Source of the DNA: Dryococelus australis | Lineage: Eukaryota; Arthropoda; Insecta; Phasmatodea; Phasmatidae | NCBI GenBank assembly: GCA_029891345.1 | Contig: CM056994.1 | Span: forward strand, 59,055,251-59,119,250 | Direction: 5' to 3' | Length of the DNA: 64,000 bases | In this document: positions 1 to 11,571 of the stretch, piece after piece | How the letters are laid out: each line of letters opens with the position of its first letter | How positions within the stretch are numbered: position 1 is the stretch's first letter | The notes under the pieces: generated by a model | Told to the model about the DNA's origin: nothing | Databases searched by the model: none | The model's input: the letters and a program-made list of their open reading frames with translations, nothing else | Translations under genes and position numbers: made by a program

Positions 1-285
1 TCATCTTTTTTTTGCATCTAAACCTCTTCCTGCTTTATTTTCCATTGCTAAATTATGTCTTTGTTGTACTTCTAATTCTTTTTTATTTTATCTAGCTTGT
101 TCAACAGAATTGTACATTGCAATAGCTCCTCCTGCTAAAGCACCAAGTGCACCTAAAATTGGAAATAAAATTGGTAAAAATCCTCTATGATATAATCCAT
201 ATCCTGTTTCTTCTTTTAATATTTTTTTGAGTATTGAAAGTGTCAAAATTAATAAGAAACCTTTACCTTATTTTTATTTTTTTAT
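1..285 (-). pseudogene. pX-like hydrophobic minor virion protein of a Polinton/adintovirus-like element (decayed)
   Basis: Read on the minus strand, the segment encodes a Gly/Ala-rich hydrophobic stretch (motif GALGALAGGAIAMYNSVEQA) followed by a basic tail with QQRHNLAMENKAGRGLDAKKR-type residues, and ends in a stop at base 1. This hydrophobic block followed by an RHN..ME..KG tail is the layout I recall for pX-like minor core or capsid proteins of arthropod Polinton/adintovirus-like elements. One in-frame stop lies between the two parts (near base 91) and no start codon is evident, so it is a broken copy. It follows the phospholipase-like gene on the same strand, as expected for a virion module. 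The hydrophobic segment might act on membranes, but that is inference. Confidence 0.55.
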
Positions 286-432
286 TTTTTCTCAAGTTGA
301 TATTTTGTTTAAAAAAAAATTCTATACCCAAATCTCTGAATTGATCAATGGGTATATATAAATTCAAGCTTATTGTCGTCAATTATAAATAAAAAATATT
401 TATAATTTAATAAATTTTAATTCCCAACCTAG

Positions 433-820
433 TTATCTTTTTGTAAACATTGTGGAAGCAACAGCAGTAGATGCAATTTTTTCATCAATGGAAGTTTTTT
501 TTTTTAACTAACATAATTTATTTTGCTTCTTTTTGTAAAATTTAATCAGCTTATTGTCTAGATTCTAAATCTTTATGATCTCTATAAACAATATCGTGAA
601 ATTTGCAAGCTTCATCTATTTTATTTATGCCATTGTCACTTCTTTCTAGTCTTTCATTTAATTTTGTAAATGGACCACAATAATTATAACCAGGCAAATG
701 CATTCTGGGAAAATTTAAATTATTTAATTCCCAATGATGTTCAGAATTCCAAAATGAATGTGGAATTACGTTTAAAACTCTTATAAGAAAATTTATTGTT
801 TAACATATTCATAATGCCCC
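433..820 (-). pseudogene. Phospholipase A2-like (parvovirus VP1-type) protein of the left virus-like element, decayed
   Basis: The minus-strand translation shows a calcium-loop-like segment HLPGYNYCGP, then INKIDEACKFHDIVY with the His-Asp catalytic pair of secreted and parviviral phospholipase A2, then KDLESRQ and, in a shifted frame, a tail IDEKIASTAVASTMFTKR. The order of calcium loop, HD helix and Ala-rich tail is that of the phospholipase A2-like ORF of arthropod Polinton/adintovirus-like elements. Related domains help parvoviruses leave endosomes. At least two stops and one frameshift follow the HD helix, so the copy is dead. The loop reads GPFT where GPGN or GPGT is usual. It sits just downstream of the unknown conserved gene and just upstream of the pX-like gene, all on the minus strand. 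Confidence 0.68.
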
Positions 821-1721
821 ACTTTTTGATTGTAATTGTTATTTCCAGCATTTTCTTCACTATGTATAACAAACAATCTGTCTATTAATTCTCTAACATC
901 GCCCATCCAAACATATTCTTTTGATAAACTATTGTATTTCTTATGCCTTCTCCAGATATAGGAGTTCTTGGAGAAATCATTCTTTGAGTGTGTTTGGCAC
1001 TGATTTTGATTGCAGTTTTATATATGGTTCATAAATTGAATAATAAAATGGTTGAATTATACTCTCGTACTTCCAGCTTTGTTTCGAATTTATTTGTTTA
1101 TGCGGTTTATAATTTTGGAATGCAACATTTGTGTCTATAACAATATCTTTGAAATTTTCATAGTCATCCTCAGTGTATATATCTTTAAGATCTGTTTATT
1201 TTTCTTTTGTTAACAAATTAAAAAGCCCTTCTGTTAATTCATATTCTTTATCATTAACAAATAGTTTATCATTATTTATCTTACTTCTGTATCTCCAATG
1301 TATAATTTACAACTATCTCATCATAAACCATATAGTGTTTTAAAAGCAATTTTTTTCAGAAATTTCATTTCTGAGATTTTTAGTAGAATCAGACGTGTGC
1401 TGCATCAAATTTTTCAATTGTACAATTCCCATTCGCTCTTCAAAATTAGGAGATTTTGGGAATTGTTCTCTTCCAAGTGATGTTTCTTTGGGAGTAGGCA
1501 GATAATCCAGATTTTTTACTGCTACAGGAACTAATGTATTTATTAAATATTAATTTTCTTTGCTAACTTTTTGTACATTTTTACCGATATCTTGTAATTC
1601 GCGAATTAAAGGTAGATCTTTCTTCTTATTTTTTTTCATATTGCACTTCATGATGGTTTTTATAAGTTTTGTTTCTTTCAATGAGTGATTTAACTCGAGA
1701 AACGTTCTTCGAATCTTTCAT
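793..1721 (-). pseudogene. Conserved protein of unknown function of the left virus-like element (decayed)
   Basis: A likely start lies at 1721, 24 bases from the divergent capsid-like gene start at 1745. Fragments in successive frames include LDYLPTPKETSLGREQFP, NDKLFVNDKEYELTEGLFNL, YTEDDYENFKDIVIDTNVAF, VWMGDVRELIDRLFVIHSEE and AGNNNYNQKV. The pattern 'short beta region, (D/E)G(L/T).LWELLT, Y(T/S)EEDYENY, then a late NEL..RL segment' resembles a protein of about 300 residues that repeatedly accompanies phospholipase A2-like and capsid genes in arthropod Polinton-like elements. Its biochemical role is unknown to me; a minor capsid or scaffold role is only inferred from context. Three or more frameshifts and several stops show decay. 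Confidence 0.5.
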
Positions 1722-1744
1722 TTTATATAATTTTTGTCTTCTAA

Positions 1745-2885
1745 ATGAGTTAAAAAAGTATTGAGCACTTTGATAGACAAACTTTTCCCCCAACTGATAA
1801 AACCAGGGGGAATTTTAATGGTTACAATATTAGAATTGAATTTGATAATCCTATATTAGAAGGATTTTCTTTTCCAAATGATGTTTATGTTTATCAGCAA
1901 TATAGATTACTAAAAAGAGATAAAGAAGGAAATGAGGCAAAATAAGCAAAATTAGATAATGTAGATGTTTGTTCGAACTTTTTTCTTTCTCTGTTTTCTA
2001 AGGTAGAAATTTCAAATCATGGAGATATTATTGAAACTTTTGATAATCCAGGTATAACATCAACAATAATAAATATTTTATTAATATCACCAAGGGAACA
2101 GAATTATTTAGAACTGTCTGATGTTGATAATAAATATCGAGTAGAATCTGTTCATAGTTGTAAAAAAAATTAAATAACATGTTCACTAAGATATCTGTTT
2201 GGTTTTATTCATGACAACAATGAAAATTATTGGAAATGCAGTAATAAAATTACTTTTTTTTTAATTCATCTGATAACAATTATTTATTTGTTTATGAAAC
2301 AAAAGATTCAGATTGTGCGGTTCAGAAAAGCTATGCTGATCCAGGTAAAATTTTTATTCGAAAATTATAAATGATGTGGCCTATTGTTGAATATGAATCT
2401 AACACAGCAATTGCAATTAAAGAAAAAAATATACAAACATCCTAAAATACCTATTAGTTTTTATTATTGGCAATTTTTACAAAAAGAAGTCCCTGCTGGA
2501 ACAACTGCCTTTGACTTTGATGTAAAAATCAGTTTAATAATTTACCATTTGACATAACCGATTTTGTAATTGTTGGGTTTCAAACTAATAGAAAAAATCG
2601 TGCTGAACAGGATGTCCATGAGTCTATGTATAAATAATAAACTTTATTATAAACCAACTGTAAACTTCGAAGGAAATATCAATTCTTATACATTTTTTTG
2701 GGCGAAGCACATTGTATATTACTGATTGCTTATATAGAAAAACAACTGCAGTTAAATATATATATATATAAATTAGTGTAGTTTTTAATAAAACTGTTGG
2801 AGCAAATACAATTTGTAATGTTCTAACTAGCCAAAGAAATTTAACTTATTATTATTTGAAAGAGAGAATTATTGAATATATATAA
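1745..2885 (+). pseudogene. Major-capsid-like (double jelly-roll candidate) gene of the left virus-like element, decayed
   Basis: The plus-strand frame from ATG 1745 has a stop at codon 3, then reads through IEHFDRQTFPPTDKTRG, IRIEFDNPILEGFSFP, KVEISNHGDIIETFDNPG, IVEYESNTAIAIKEKN, FDITDFVIVGFQTNRKN, YKPTVNFEGNINSYTF and a C-terminus YLKERIIEYI. The late '(Y/F)VIVGFQT.RKN' strand and the 'NPG..STI' segment are hallmarks I associate with the capsid-type protein of arthropod Polinton-like elements. The reconstructed span, about 380 codons, fits that family. There are at least four stops or frameshifts. It diverges from the minus-strand virion genes with almost no spacer, suggesting a compact bidirectional promoter. 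The capsid assignment is from remembered pattern similarity, not structure. Confidence 0.6.
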
Positions 2886-3086
2886 ATTTAAATTTTATTA
2901 AATGGATGAATCATCAAAATGTTTCTATAGTTTAATACAATATTTTAGACGTGTAGTTAAATTGCTTAAACATTTAAAACTTTTTCAGATTTTATAATTA
3001 AGTTCTTCTATCGATTTTTTTTTCATTAATCTAAATGAGTTTTTCTTTCACTTAATAAATTTTTTTCTTTATAAATAAAAAATAAA

Positions 3087-3334
3087 ATGCCTATGTTACC
3101 ATGCAGTATGACAAACTTTTTTAAGGTGGTGATATTTCAAATACACCTTCCTATAAATTAGATAATGCTTCTGACTAACTCAGAGAATTAGTTTTCAAAT
3201 TTAATCTAAATCTACAAAACTTACAATTATTGCTCTTAGAAAACATTGACGATAAATATGTACTTCGAGAAATAGCTGACGAATTTTAACATGTAGAAGA
3301 AAAGTTTAAAAAGTTAGTAGAACTTCAAATATAA
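3087..3334 (+). pseudogene. Small conserved element gene, left copy (broken homologue of the gene at 59831-60133)
   Basis: The segment encodes pieces SYKLDNAS, LRELVFKFNLNLQNLQLLLL, ENIDDKYVLREIADEF and EEKFKKLVELQI. These align residue by residue with the intact 100-codon minus-strand gene at 59831-60133 (SYKLDKAS, LQLALLDNIDDKYELREV, FKKLVELNI). Here one frameshift near the start and two stops break the frame. The function is unknown; the protein is small, acidic and rich in Leu heptads, so a coiled-coil partner is plausible. Its value is as a tag showing that left and right ends belong to the same element family but lie in opposite orientation. Confidence 0.7.
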
Positions 3335-3640
3335 ACTGTAATGAATAATATAATTATATTTCATTTCATTTTTACCTTAATTTAGCTCAAATTTACTTTA
3401 TTTTTTTACTTGATTTAATTTTTATTTTTCTGTCAAAATTTGATTGATTTGCTGCGTAAGCAACTGATTTTGCTTATTTTTGTACGAAATATATAATGTT
3501 CATTAATTGTTCATGATTGTGTGCAGTTTTTATTTTGTAAAATTTTTTTTTATGTCTTTGTTATTTATAACTGATAGTGTAAGGAAAAAATATTAAATTC
3601 AGTGAAAAATCGAGGATTTTAGGGCAAAAAATGGATTGTC
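3335..3640. other. AT-rich tail and apparent edge of the left virus-like element
   Basis: Very AT-rich with long T runs and no coding potential. Around 3600-3650 the composition changes to more balanced DNA (for example 3730-3850), which I take as the approximate junction between element and host. I could not identify a terminal inverted repeat or target-site duplication. Confidence 0.35.
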
Positions 3641-6600
3641 CTCAACCTACCCATATACTACTGGCTAGAGGAAACAAAAGGTTTCTGAATTACATTAAAA
3701 CAATTGAAGACTACATGATCAGTACAATTGGTGAAGTGCCCAGGGAGGACACACGACGTACGTCCGTCTCACATGGCAGGTAAAGCTCTACTGTCTAACA
3801 TGATGGCGAGCTGTCTGCTCCCTGGTGCCAACTCCTGCCACAGTGTCATGTGACCAACAAATTACACTAACAAAAAACTTAATTAGATAGAGTAGGTGAT
3901 CGTGACCCTAGACGAATATGTGAAACATAAAATACTATGCAACAAAGTTAACTTGAATATTAAGATGAAAATAAAATATATAAAACCATAAACATAAACT
4001 TACCGCATAAGGCAACCTAACCTCTCATTGGTGCTTTACGGTTTTCCTGTGCATGGCCGTGCTCGTGCGGGGATTATTCTGCATTCATTTACATAACCTT
4101 TTTTATTTTAATAGAACACAATCAGAACACTTGGCATGAGAAATTTAACATAAAAGGACCAGTTATTATTTTGGGCCTTTTTCGGCACATGGTCATTGCG
4201 TTAGGTTTCCTATGTCCATCGTGCACAAGCCACTTAAGAATAATACTGACTTTCTCCAGTATTGGTACTGTCCATAATACTGTTCGTTTAAGAATAATAT
4301 TAATTAAAGAAACTATATGCCGGTGCAAACGACAAAACAACTCTGGTAATATATACAGCATATTCCACGTGTATAGAGTTCTAACATGTGGTGGCGCGGT
4401 TTGTTTATTTTCACGCCAGCTGTGCATGTCAACATATTTGAACACAAAAATACACAAAAAACTTAAGACACTATTAAATACCCAAAGAAACCTGCTTATA
4501 TACATTCTATATCACATTCTATAGCTAACATCAACACGAACACATGAACATGAAAAAACTTGGTAGTGGGGAACTTCAAAGTTTACTATACAGTAGAGGG
4601 ATCTTCAATTGAACTGCCAATCCCAGCCATTTTCTTGAAAAATGTCCAAATAAGGGAGACACTGCGTCACATGTCGGAGGGAGGAACGTCGATTCAAACG
4701 ACATGCTGGCTAGTGCGCATGTGATGTCACAACCGCTGGCTGGCAGGGAAGCCGACACCAGCGCTTCACCTCCCGCATATGCGTGTGCTGGTACTAACCC
4801 CTTCAGGGGTTGTCGGAGCCATGATGCCACCTGTTGTGCCGATGCAGGGCGTGCATTAATTATTACCAAGTACTGTGAAAAAGTTTATTTCAGCCGGCCA
4901 GGCCACATCAACATCAGTGTGCGGCTCACAGGTTTGCAACTATGTAATTTGTAAGTAGATTCACAGTGTTATTTCTTATATTTGTCCAAATTTTCACTTA
5001 GTACTTTCCGTGAATGCACATAACGAACATCATGCGTTGCGCTGGTTGAACCGGAGAAGGGGGGAGGTGTATAGCAGACACCAAATTCACGTGGATTTTA
5101 ATACAGTTGTCTCAAAAATTACTTCATTTAGCTATTCTACGTGCTCTAAGTACCAAACTTCTTGAAACTTATGCAGGATATTTGTGTAAAAGTATGTTTT
5201 TTAATATGAACTTAGAATGTTTATATATTGCAAAGGTAATTACAAAAACCATTAGAATGTATTTACAAGATTAAGTTGGCACTAAAAAAAATGAATTTAA
5301 TACACTGGCCAAAAACAGTTTTCTCCTAAATTTACTTGCGAATTTGCACTGAATCACAGATGTATATCATAAGAACAGGTGCTAAATAATGGTAAAAATC
5401 TCAAATTACTTTGTGTACAACTGTGTGGACACTGCTAATTAATTTTCCCTTCTCATCAGCAGTAACTTGAAAGCTAGGCCAGGGCACCAGCTGAGAAAAG
5501 AATATTGCATCTTAGAACAGATTGTAAAGTAATGGAATAATCACAATTGAAGTTTGTCTTATACTTGAGATTGAATGACAGGAACTGGGTGCAAACATCC
5601 AGATTGTAGAATTTAGAGTTTTAAAAAAAACACTGCCCTGAGATAACATACAAGACAAAGCAGTTGCCATACTTTTACAGCTGAGAACTTGAGGGACAAA
5701 ATAAAATTTTGAAGTGGAGAACAAAAAACTCTTTAATGGATAAAAATAGTTACCACTGAAGTTTCAGCTGCAACTTAGAATATTGTTAGTCATTCATTCT
5801 TTTGCTGAAGTTATTATAAAAAGATTTGTTTATAACCACTTCACACTTCCTACAGGCTTTGTTTACATTTTAATAAAAGTAAAAAATATTACTTTCAATG
5901 TCCAAAATAATTCCATGTTCAGTCATCCATAACAGGCTGAAATGTTGCTTTAAACAAGGCAATTAAGTGCCATACTTTCATTCCACTTAACAGATTTGGG
6001 AGTAGGAAATTAATAGAAAATGACTAATTGTTCATTAACACAGACTCCAATATCATTCCCTTGCTGACATTTAAACTGATATTATATTATGACAATATTT
6101 GTGTAGCTTATTTCTCTTACTGTTGGCCGAAGGAATGTCAGACAATATTAGACATTCCTCTATTGTTTGACGACACAGAAACCTAAGCATGTTGTGGAGA
6201 GACAAGACTAGGTTTTTACTGCAAATTAAAGTATGCAACTATTGATTGGAAAAATTTGTGATATTCAGAGATGAAAATGTTAACAATTGCTGTAGATGGA
6301 ACAGCACAACTAGCTGTTTCTGGGTAACATCATAAAAACAAACAATGGCTCCTGCCTTGGTGTGTCAAGCTTTCAACCAGCAACAAGCAACTCCAGTTGT
6401 ATGGGCCATTGTGCTGAAGGTTCTTCAAAATATGTAGTGTTCTTCAATTGATGTAACAAAGCAAAACATTTGACGTGGCGCCCTCCCCCCCCCCAAAAAA
6501 AGAGATTACGAGCTGTGTTCGTGCCCCACATGGTATGGCAGGTGTAGGGCAAGAACTGAAGATATTGCCCAGCGCCACGTTCGGTAGAACGATGATGTGA

Positions 6601-7789
6601 AGGGTCGTACGGCCGATGGCCTGCATTGATCTCTGGATATGTGGTTTAATTGAGGAGAGTTTTGTTTGATCATTAATTGATTACGTTAATTAATTCCGTA
6701 TTAAACCCTTTACTAAAGGACCAGGTTGTCGGCCACTTCGCACGCCGATACTAAGACTGAAGTTACTCTGCTTGTGAGAGGCACGCCCCGTAATAGAAAT
6801 ACTTTTAACACTGAAAGTACACTGATGAATATATCTGTGTTAGGGCACAGTACCCGATGATACACAGGAGAGTATAAAGTCAATAAAATTCGCCTATTCA
6901 ATGTGTGACAGTTTTATTGATGGAAAGGTACAACCAAAGTCACTGCAATATAATGCATACCTTTGTTAATGCGAACTGGCACTCGAGGCCTCCCGGTGGT
7001 CGTTGCTGTGAATAGTAAGGTGAGGTCATTAAGAAGAATTACGTGTGAAACACTTCACCGTGCACGTGAAGTCCTGGAATACTATTTCAGGATATAAGTC
7101 AGGCCTCCCCTCGGCTAAAGATGAATGAAAAAGTTTCCTGAATTACTTTATACTATTAAATTGAAATATACAGCCTAAATTGAATTGCCGGGGGGGGGGG
7201 TGTAATGCGGGATATTACTTACTGTCCTGCTGGGTCGGTCGAATGCTGATGTCGGACTAAAGAACATGGCCGCAGCCTCGCCGAAGCTCAGCGAGCCTGG
7301 TGCTAACTCATGATAAAAAGAATAAACACTTGACATAAATATTGCTACTCGCTAAAAAATCGGTGACATACCCGTTAAAGTTGGAGCCCCAAGAAGGCTA
7401 AAAATGTGACATCATGAGTACGTTACCACACTTGAAGGGTTATATTAAATGAAATGATGCCTTACATGGCTGATTCTCGATGAATGAAGACAATTGCACT
7501 CTTAAAACTAATATATGTATGCTGTATTAATGCATTATGGCGAAAAACGGGATTTAGTATTTGCATTTCACTTCCTGTGACGTCGTACGCATTTCACTAA
7601 AGTGGGCGGAGCTATGCTCTGTCTTCTGTGGGATTTTGGTAACTAACTACGGGAACACGGGAGGCTTCCCTAGTAAGATATGGTGCAATACCTGGTAAAA
7701 CTCACTGTATTAACTCTAATTAAATAACGCTGCTAGGGACCCACTCGCAACTTTACATTTGCACTGGGAATATCAGGTAGTTATAGTGG
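3641..7789. other. Non-coding stretch without a recognisable gene
   Basis: Open frames here are short and match no family I know. The pair overlapping on both strands at 4122-4524 looks like chance. Contents of note are moderately GC-rich patches at 3720-3850, 4590-4860 and 6470-6620, a C run near 6484, a G run near 7191 and a GTGGGCGGAGC box close to TGACGTCG at 7577-7615. No tRNA, rRNA or element termini were seen. Confidence 0.4.
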
Positions 7790-8430
7790 ACAAATGCATG
7801 TGAATGTGTAGAGTGGGCCACCACATGAGGAAGTGTATAGTGAGCTATTACATGGAAAATTGTACAAACAGGACTAGAAGTGGAGTGGAGCCATGGGTTC
7901 AAGTGTGCAGAGACCACAACACCGGAACTCAGCAGGTAATGTCAACAATAAACAACAAGGGAATCCCGATTATCCATCTCAACATCTGTGCAGGTACAGC
8001 CCAAAATAACAATATCACCTGCTAGAATTCAGACAACATGTGCAAAATTAACCCTGCAGCAAACTTAAGTACAGCAGATTAATAGCAGTTGTGCCACGCA
8101 GTAATCTATACTATAGCCTCACATAACTTTGTACGACGACACTTTGTACACAAGCAGGACATGACACGTACAGACAACATAATTTGGTTTGCCATGAACG
8201 AACATTTCAGTACGGTCATAGGACAGGCAGTAGTAGCAGTTCAAGTCCATGACATCGAGACGAAAACAACAGTCATTGTTACGCCGGACATCCATGAGGA
8301 AGCTATTTTGGGGATATTATCTCTGACAGAACAATACACAATTGTGGAGCTCGCCGCAAGACGAATCCTTTATGGCACGAAAGAGACACACATGATGTAT
8401 AACCTGGACCGTTGCCCGAAGTGAAACTAG
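7790..8430 (+). pseudogene. Ty3/gypsy gag tail and protease remnant
   Basis: At about 7796-7836 the plus strand encodes a degenerate zinc-knuckle-like C..C-RVG-H-HMRK-C, broken by a stop. After about 250 bases a protease-like stretch follows: SHNFVRR corresponds to the DTGASHNFV-type active site, but the catalytic triplet reads Y-T-I instead of D-T-G. Later segments include TPDIHEEAILGILSL and AARRILYGTKE. The protease is therefore catalytically dead. It is directly followed by the reverse transcriptase remnant in the same direction, as expected for gag-pro-pol. Confidence 0.6.
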
Positions 8431-10390
8431 AGGAATTTAACAACCAGGTCCCGCTCGAGCACAGGCCGCATTTCAGTGTGTCCTTGACGAACACCGTGAC
8501 ATATTTGGCAGAAACTATGCATTTTAAAGAACCACTGTCGCCAAGCATGCGATTCCACTTGTACACGAGTAGCCGGTACACACCAGCCCGCGAGGTTATT
8601 TAGCTCACCAGATGCGAATAATAGAGACACAATTTCAGGAGATCTTGACGACAGAGTGATGGATCCTATGGATAGCCAATTTAATACCACTATCTCATAA
8701 GCTCCAAAAAAAGGCAGAACCTGGCGATTATGTGTTGATTTCCGGTCATTGAATCAGGTAATGTGCAACGCACTTCCACCATACATTAAAGTAAAAGACG
8801 AATTAAGCACCTCGGGACAGGCTAAAGTTTGGGCATTCCTTGACCTTACAATTGTTTATTGAGAGGTTCCGGTAAAACTTGAGGATAGGCTGAAGACTGC
8901 ATTCATAGTCCCAGATGGTCAACAATTCCAATTCTGTGCGATGACATTTTGTTTGAAATGTGCTACCACGACATTCCAGAAAATGATGGTACAAGTAGTG
9001 GATGGCATTATTGGAGAGTATACACTGGCATATCTCGATGATGTAATTAACTGGACAAACTGATGGGAGGAAGACGTGCATCATTTGGAAGTAGTCCTGG
9101 AGAGGCTCGTGATCATTGACATCACGTGCTCGGTTGAAAATTGACATGTGGGTAAAACAAACATAGATTTCTTAGGCCATGTGACTGATCAGCAAGGAAA
9201 CCGTCCAAATCCAGAGCAGCTAAGGCACGTTGACAACAATCCGCAACCTAAGACCGACAAGAAATTACAAAAGTTTTTCGTGCTTATTAATTGACTGCAA
9301 GAACACACCCCACAGTTCCTAACAATCAACCCTAATTAGACAGAACTGTTCTCACCGCATAAAATGTTTCAGTGGATGAGCGAGGCAGAGAAAGCTTACT
9401 TATATATCAAGCGTGAGATCAGATCATGCATGACATTAACACACTATGACACGTACAGACATTTGTTCCTTGAAACTGATGCAATCCAGGAGGGAATAGG
9501 TACAGTACTGTACAATGTTAGCAACAGTGGGAAGAACACACTATCGACATTGCGACCGCGAAGCTTGGGCAAGCTGAGAGATGTTATGAAGTTAATGAAA
9601 AGGAATGCCTGGAAGTTATTTGACCGGTAAAAAAATGCTGGGCGTACCTCGACTATCAAAGGTTTACACTATGAACCTACAACCGGTGCGTAGTGTGGTT
9701 GCATAGTATGCAAGGAGTGAGAAGTAAATTGACGCAATGGGCATTACACTTACAAGGTTACGATTTTGCAGTAGAACACGTGCTCGGTAAGGAGAACGAA
9801 CTAGTGAACTTATTGTGGACTATTTCCAACAATGAAGTGATCGTCCAGGGCGAAACAGAATGGGAGGGTATTTTACCATCAAATTCACGAGACCAAGTAT
9901 CCGAGCTGTATGTACAGCAGATAACAGCCACCAACAATGAGGGCTTGATTGGTGATCTGCACAGAGAAGTCGTTGAGGCACAGAACACTTGCAGATTTAA
10001 ACAGGAAAAAACCAGACATTGGGCGCAGCAGGAAGTAGAGGGATGGCACATAGTAGATGTCAGGCTGGAGACCTGTTCTACTCAACAGCCAGGGAAATGG
10101 AGGGTGTATGTCCCCACGCGTTCTAGGGTTCAAGTTTTGGCCTATTAGCACTATTGCAGCATTGCTGGACACCCAGGCATTGAGCAGAAGGTCTGGAAGG
10201 TGAGCAACCATTTTCTTTGGCCAGGCCTTAGCAGAGACACGAGGCGATTTGTGCAACAATGTCATAAGTGCAACCTATATAAGACACGTCGTTCAGACAG
10301 AATGCAGTAACAAAATCTACACATGCCAAGAAAACCATTCCAACTGGTATTCTTGGATCTGATGGGTCTGTATTCAAGGACGAGAGATGA
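8431..10390 (+). pseudogene. pol: Ty3/gypsy reverse transcriptase, RNase H and integrase N-terminus, decayed
   Basis: In order on the plus strand: a pre-RT linker (KLEEFNNQVPLEHRP, 8424-8600); RT motifs APKKGRTWRLCVDFRSLNQV (about 8700-8760), WAFLDLTIVY, FCAMTFCLKCATTTFQ and the catalytic YLDDV (about 9030); DFLGHVTDQQG; the RNase H start with ETDAIQEGIGTVLYN (9475-9515) and QWALHLQGYDFAVEHVLGKE (9740-9800). The integrase HHCC zinc finger follows, with GHPGIEQ, HFLWPGLSRD and CHKCNLYKTRR (10150-10290), ending in FLDLMGLYSRT at about 10380. There the frame is lost and unrelated repeat DNA begins, so the integrase core is missing. At least six stops interrupt the frame. The YLDDV motif and finger make the assignment secure; the clade is undetermined. 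Confidence 0.88.
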
Positions 10391-10398
10391 GACTGTAT

Positions 10399-10754
10399 GC
10401 AGGAACTGTTTAGCGGGGTCGCACCTGGAAACAGCGACATCAGCAAGAGGAGAGCAAGAGCGAGGAAGGTGACAGCGAGGGCAGCGAATCGGGGAGCTCG
10501 CTTTGCTTTGGCAGTCACGACGGTGGTCACACCCGCCATAGTAGTGTAATCAGTGAAGGCTACCAGAGTTGCCAACCAGGAAGGGGCAACCGCCGGCAAT
10601 GCATTGTGAATCAGGGCCAAAGGAGCAGCTGTACCACCTGTGGTCACGCAGGCTGGCCAGCACCTGCAGCTGCTGCCAGTAACATTGGACAGCCTACAAA
10701 GAGTCTCTAAATTATGAGGGACGTTTGACGTGTGCCACATGCTCCCACCTCTAA
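10399..10754 (+). repeat. Direct repeat copy 1 (about 356 bp, GC-rich)
   Basis: This segment matches 11212-11571 in the same orientation through shared blocks such as GCAGCGA(A/G)TCGGGGAGCTC, CCAGGAAGGGGCAA.C.CCGGCA, ACCTGCAGCTGCTGCCAGT and GCCACATGCTCCCACC. I judge identity at roughly 75-80 percent by eye. Copy 1 begins exactly where integrase homology of the gypsy remnant stops. Possible explanations are degenerate LTRs, a tandem duplication, or a 3' part of another element. Confidence 0.7.
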
Positions 10755-11030
10755 GCCACAGCAGGACTGTTCGCTCTAACTACGACATCCAGCTAACCCT
10801 GTGTGCCGTCGACGACGAAGTTTGTCCTGGTGTGTACCGACCCCATGATGGCGAAGGCTGCGATGAGCTAACATAGGAGCAGGAAGGTATGTGGTGTGTG
10901 CCAGAACTTTGGGGAGGGGGTGAACCCGAAGAGGACACACAAATGCGCGCTGGAAGGTGCAGCAGTACTTCAATAAGATGCAGGAGGAGAGGAGGAGAAT
11001 ACACAAAAGTTACCCGGCATCAGTACACCC

Positions 11031-11192
11031 CACAGAGAATCTGTAGCACTACGAGAGCAAGCATGGGAGCCGGGACAGCAAGCCCAAGAGCAGGTAGAGC
11101 ATGTGCAAGAGCAAGCAGAACAAGGAGGACAGGCACAAGTGAACAAGCAGGTTGAGCAGGCACACAGGACAATTGCAGGAGCAAGGTGTTAA
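11031..11192 (+). pseudogene. Gln/Glu-rich coiled-coil fragment between the two direct repeats
   Basis: A plus-strand frame of about 53 codons ends in TAA at 11190-11192 and has regular Q/E spacing (EQAWEPGQQAQEQVEHVQEQ, then VNKQVEQAHRTIAGAR). It looks like a coiled coil. Such Gln-rich segments occur in gypsy Gag proteins, but I cannot name a family. The upstream part (10760-11030) has no clear frame. It lies inside the 0.8 kb interval bounded by the direct repeats, so it may be part of the same element. Confidence 0.3.
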
Positions 11193-11211
11193 TGCACGTG
11201 AAAGAATGTTT

Positions 11212-11571
11212 GCAGAGGCTGTTCAGCTGGATTGTACCTGGAAACGAACAAATGAGCAGGAGGACAGAAGTAGCGAGGAAGGAGACAGTGAGGGCAGCGA
11301 GTCGGGGAGCTCATTTTGCCCTCCGTGGTCATGTTGACGAGCACACCCGCCAAAGCAGTGTCATCAGTGTAAGCAGCCGAAGTTGCCTACCAGGAAGGGG
11401 CAATCCCCGGCAGTGCATCATGCGGCAGGGCCACAGGAACGACGGTACCACCTGCGGTCACACAGGCCTGCCCTCACCTGCAGCTGCTGCCAGTGACATC
11501 GGACCAGATGGCCTACAAACTGATCCGAAAATGGGAGGGGGGTGACGTGGGCCACATGCTCCCACCCCTAA
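11212..11571 (+). repeat. Direct repeat copy 2 (about 360 bp, GC-rich)
   Basis: Partner of 10399-10754. Its right edge ends with CCCACCCCTAA, whose final TAA is also the left target-site duplication of the Harbinger-type element starting at 11572. That later element therefore inserted precisely at or very near the edge of this copy. Confidence 0.7.

Noticed and set aside
4122-4524. Overlapping open frames of 127 and 117 codons on opposite strands
   Set aside because: Composition and residues match no family, and long overlapping antisense frames in one patch are more likely chance than two genes.
10228-11545. Several long open frames on both strands in the GC-rich direct-repeat region
   Set aside because: GC-rich repeat DNA has few stops in any frame; no domain pattern was seen except the Gln-rich fragment, which I list with low confidence.
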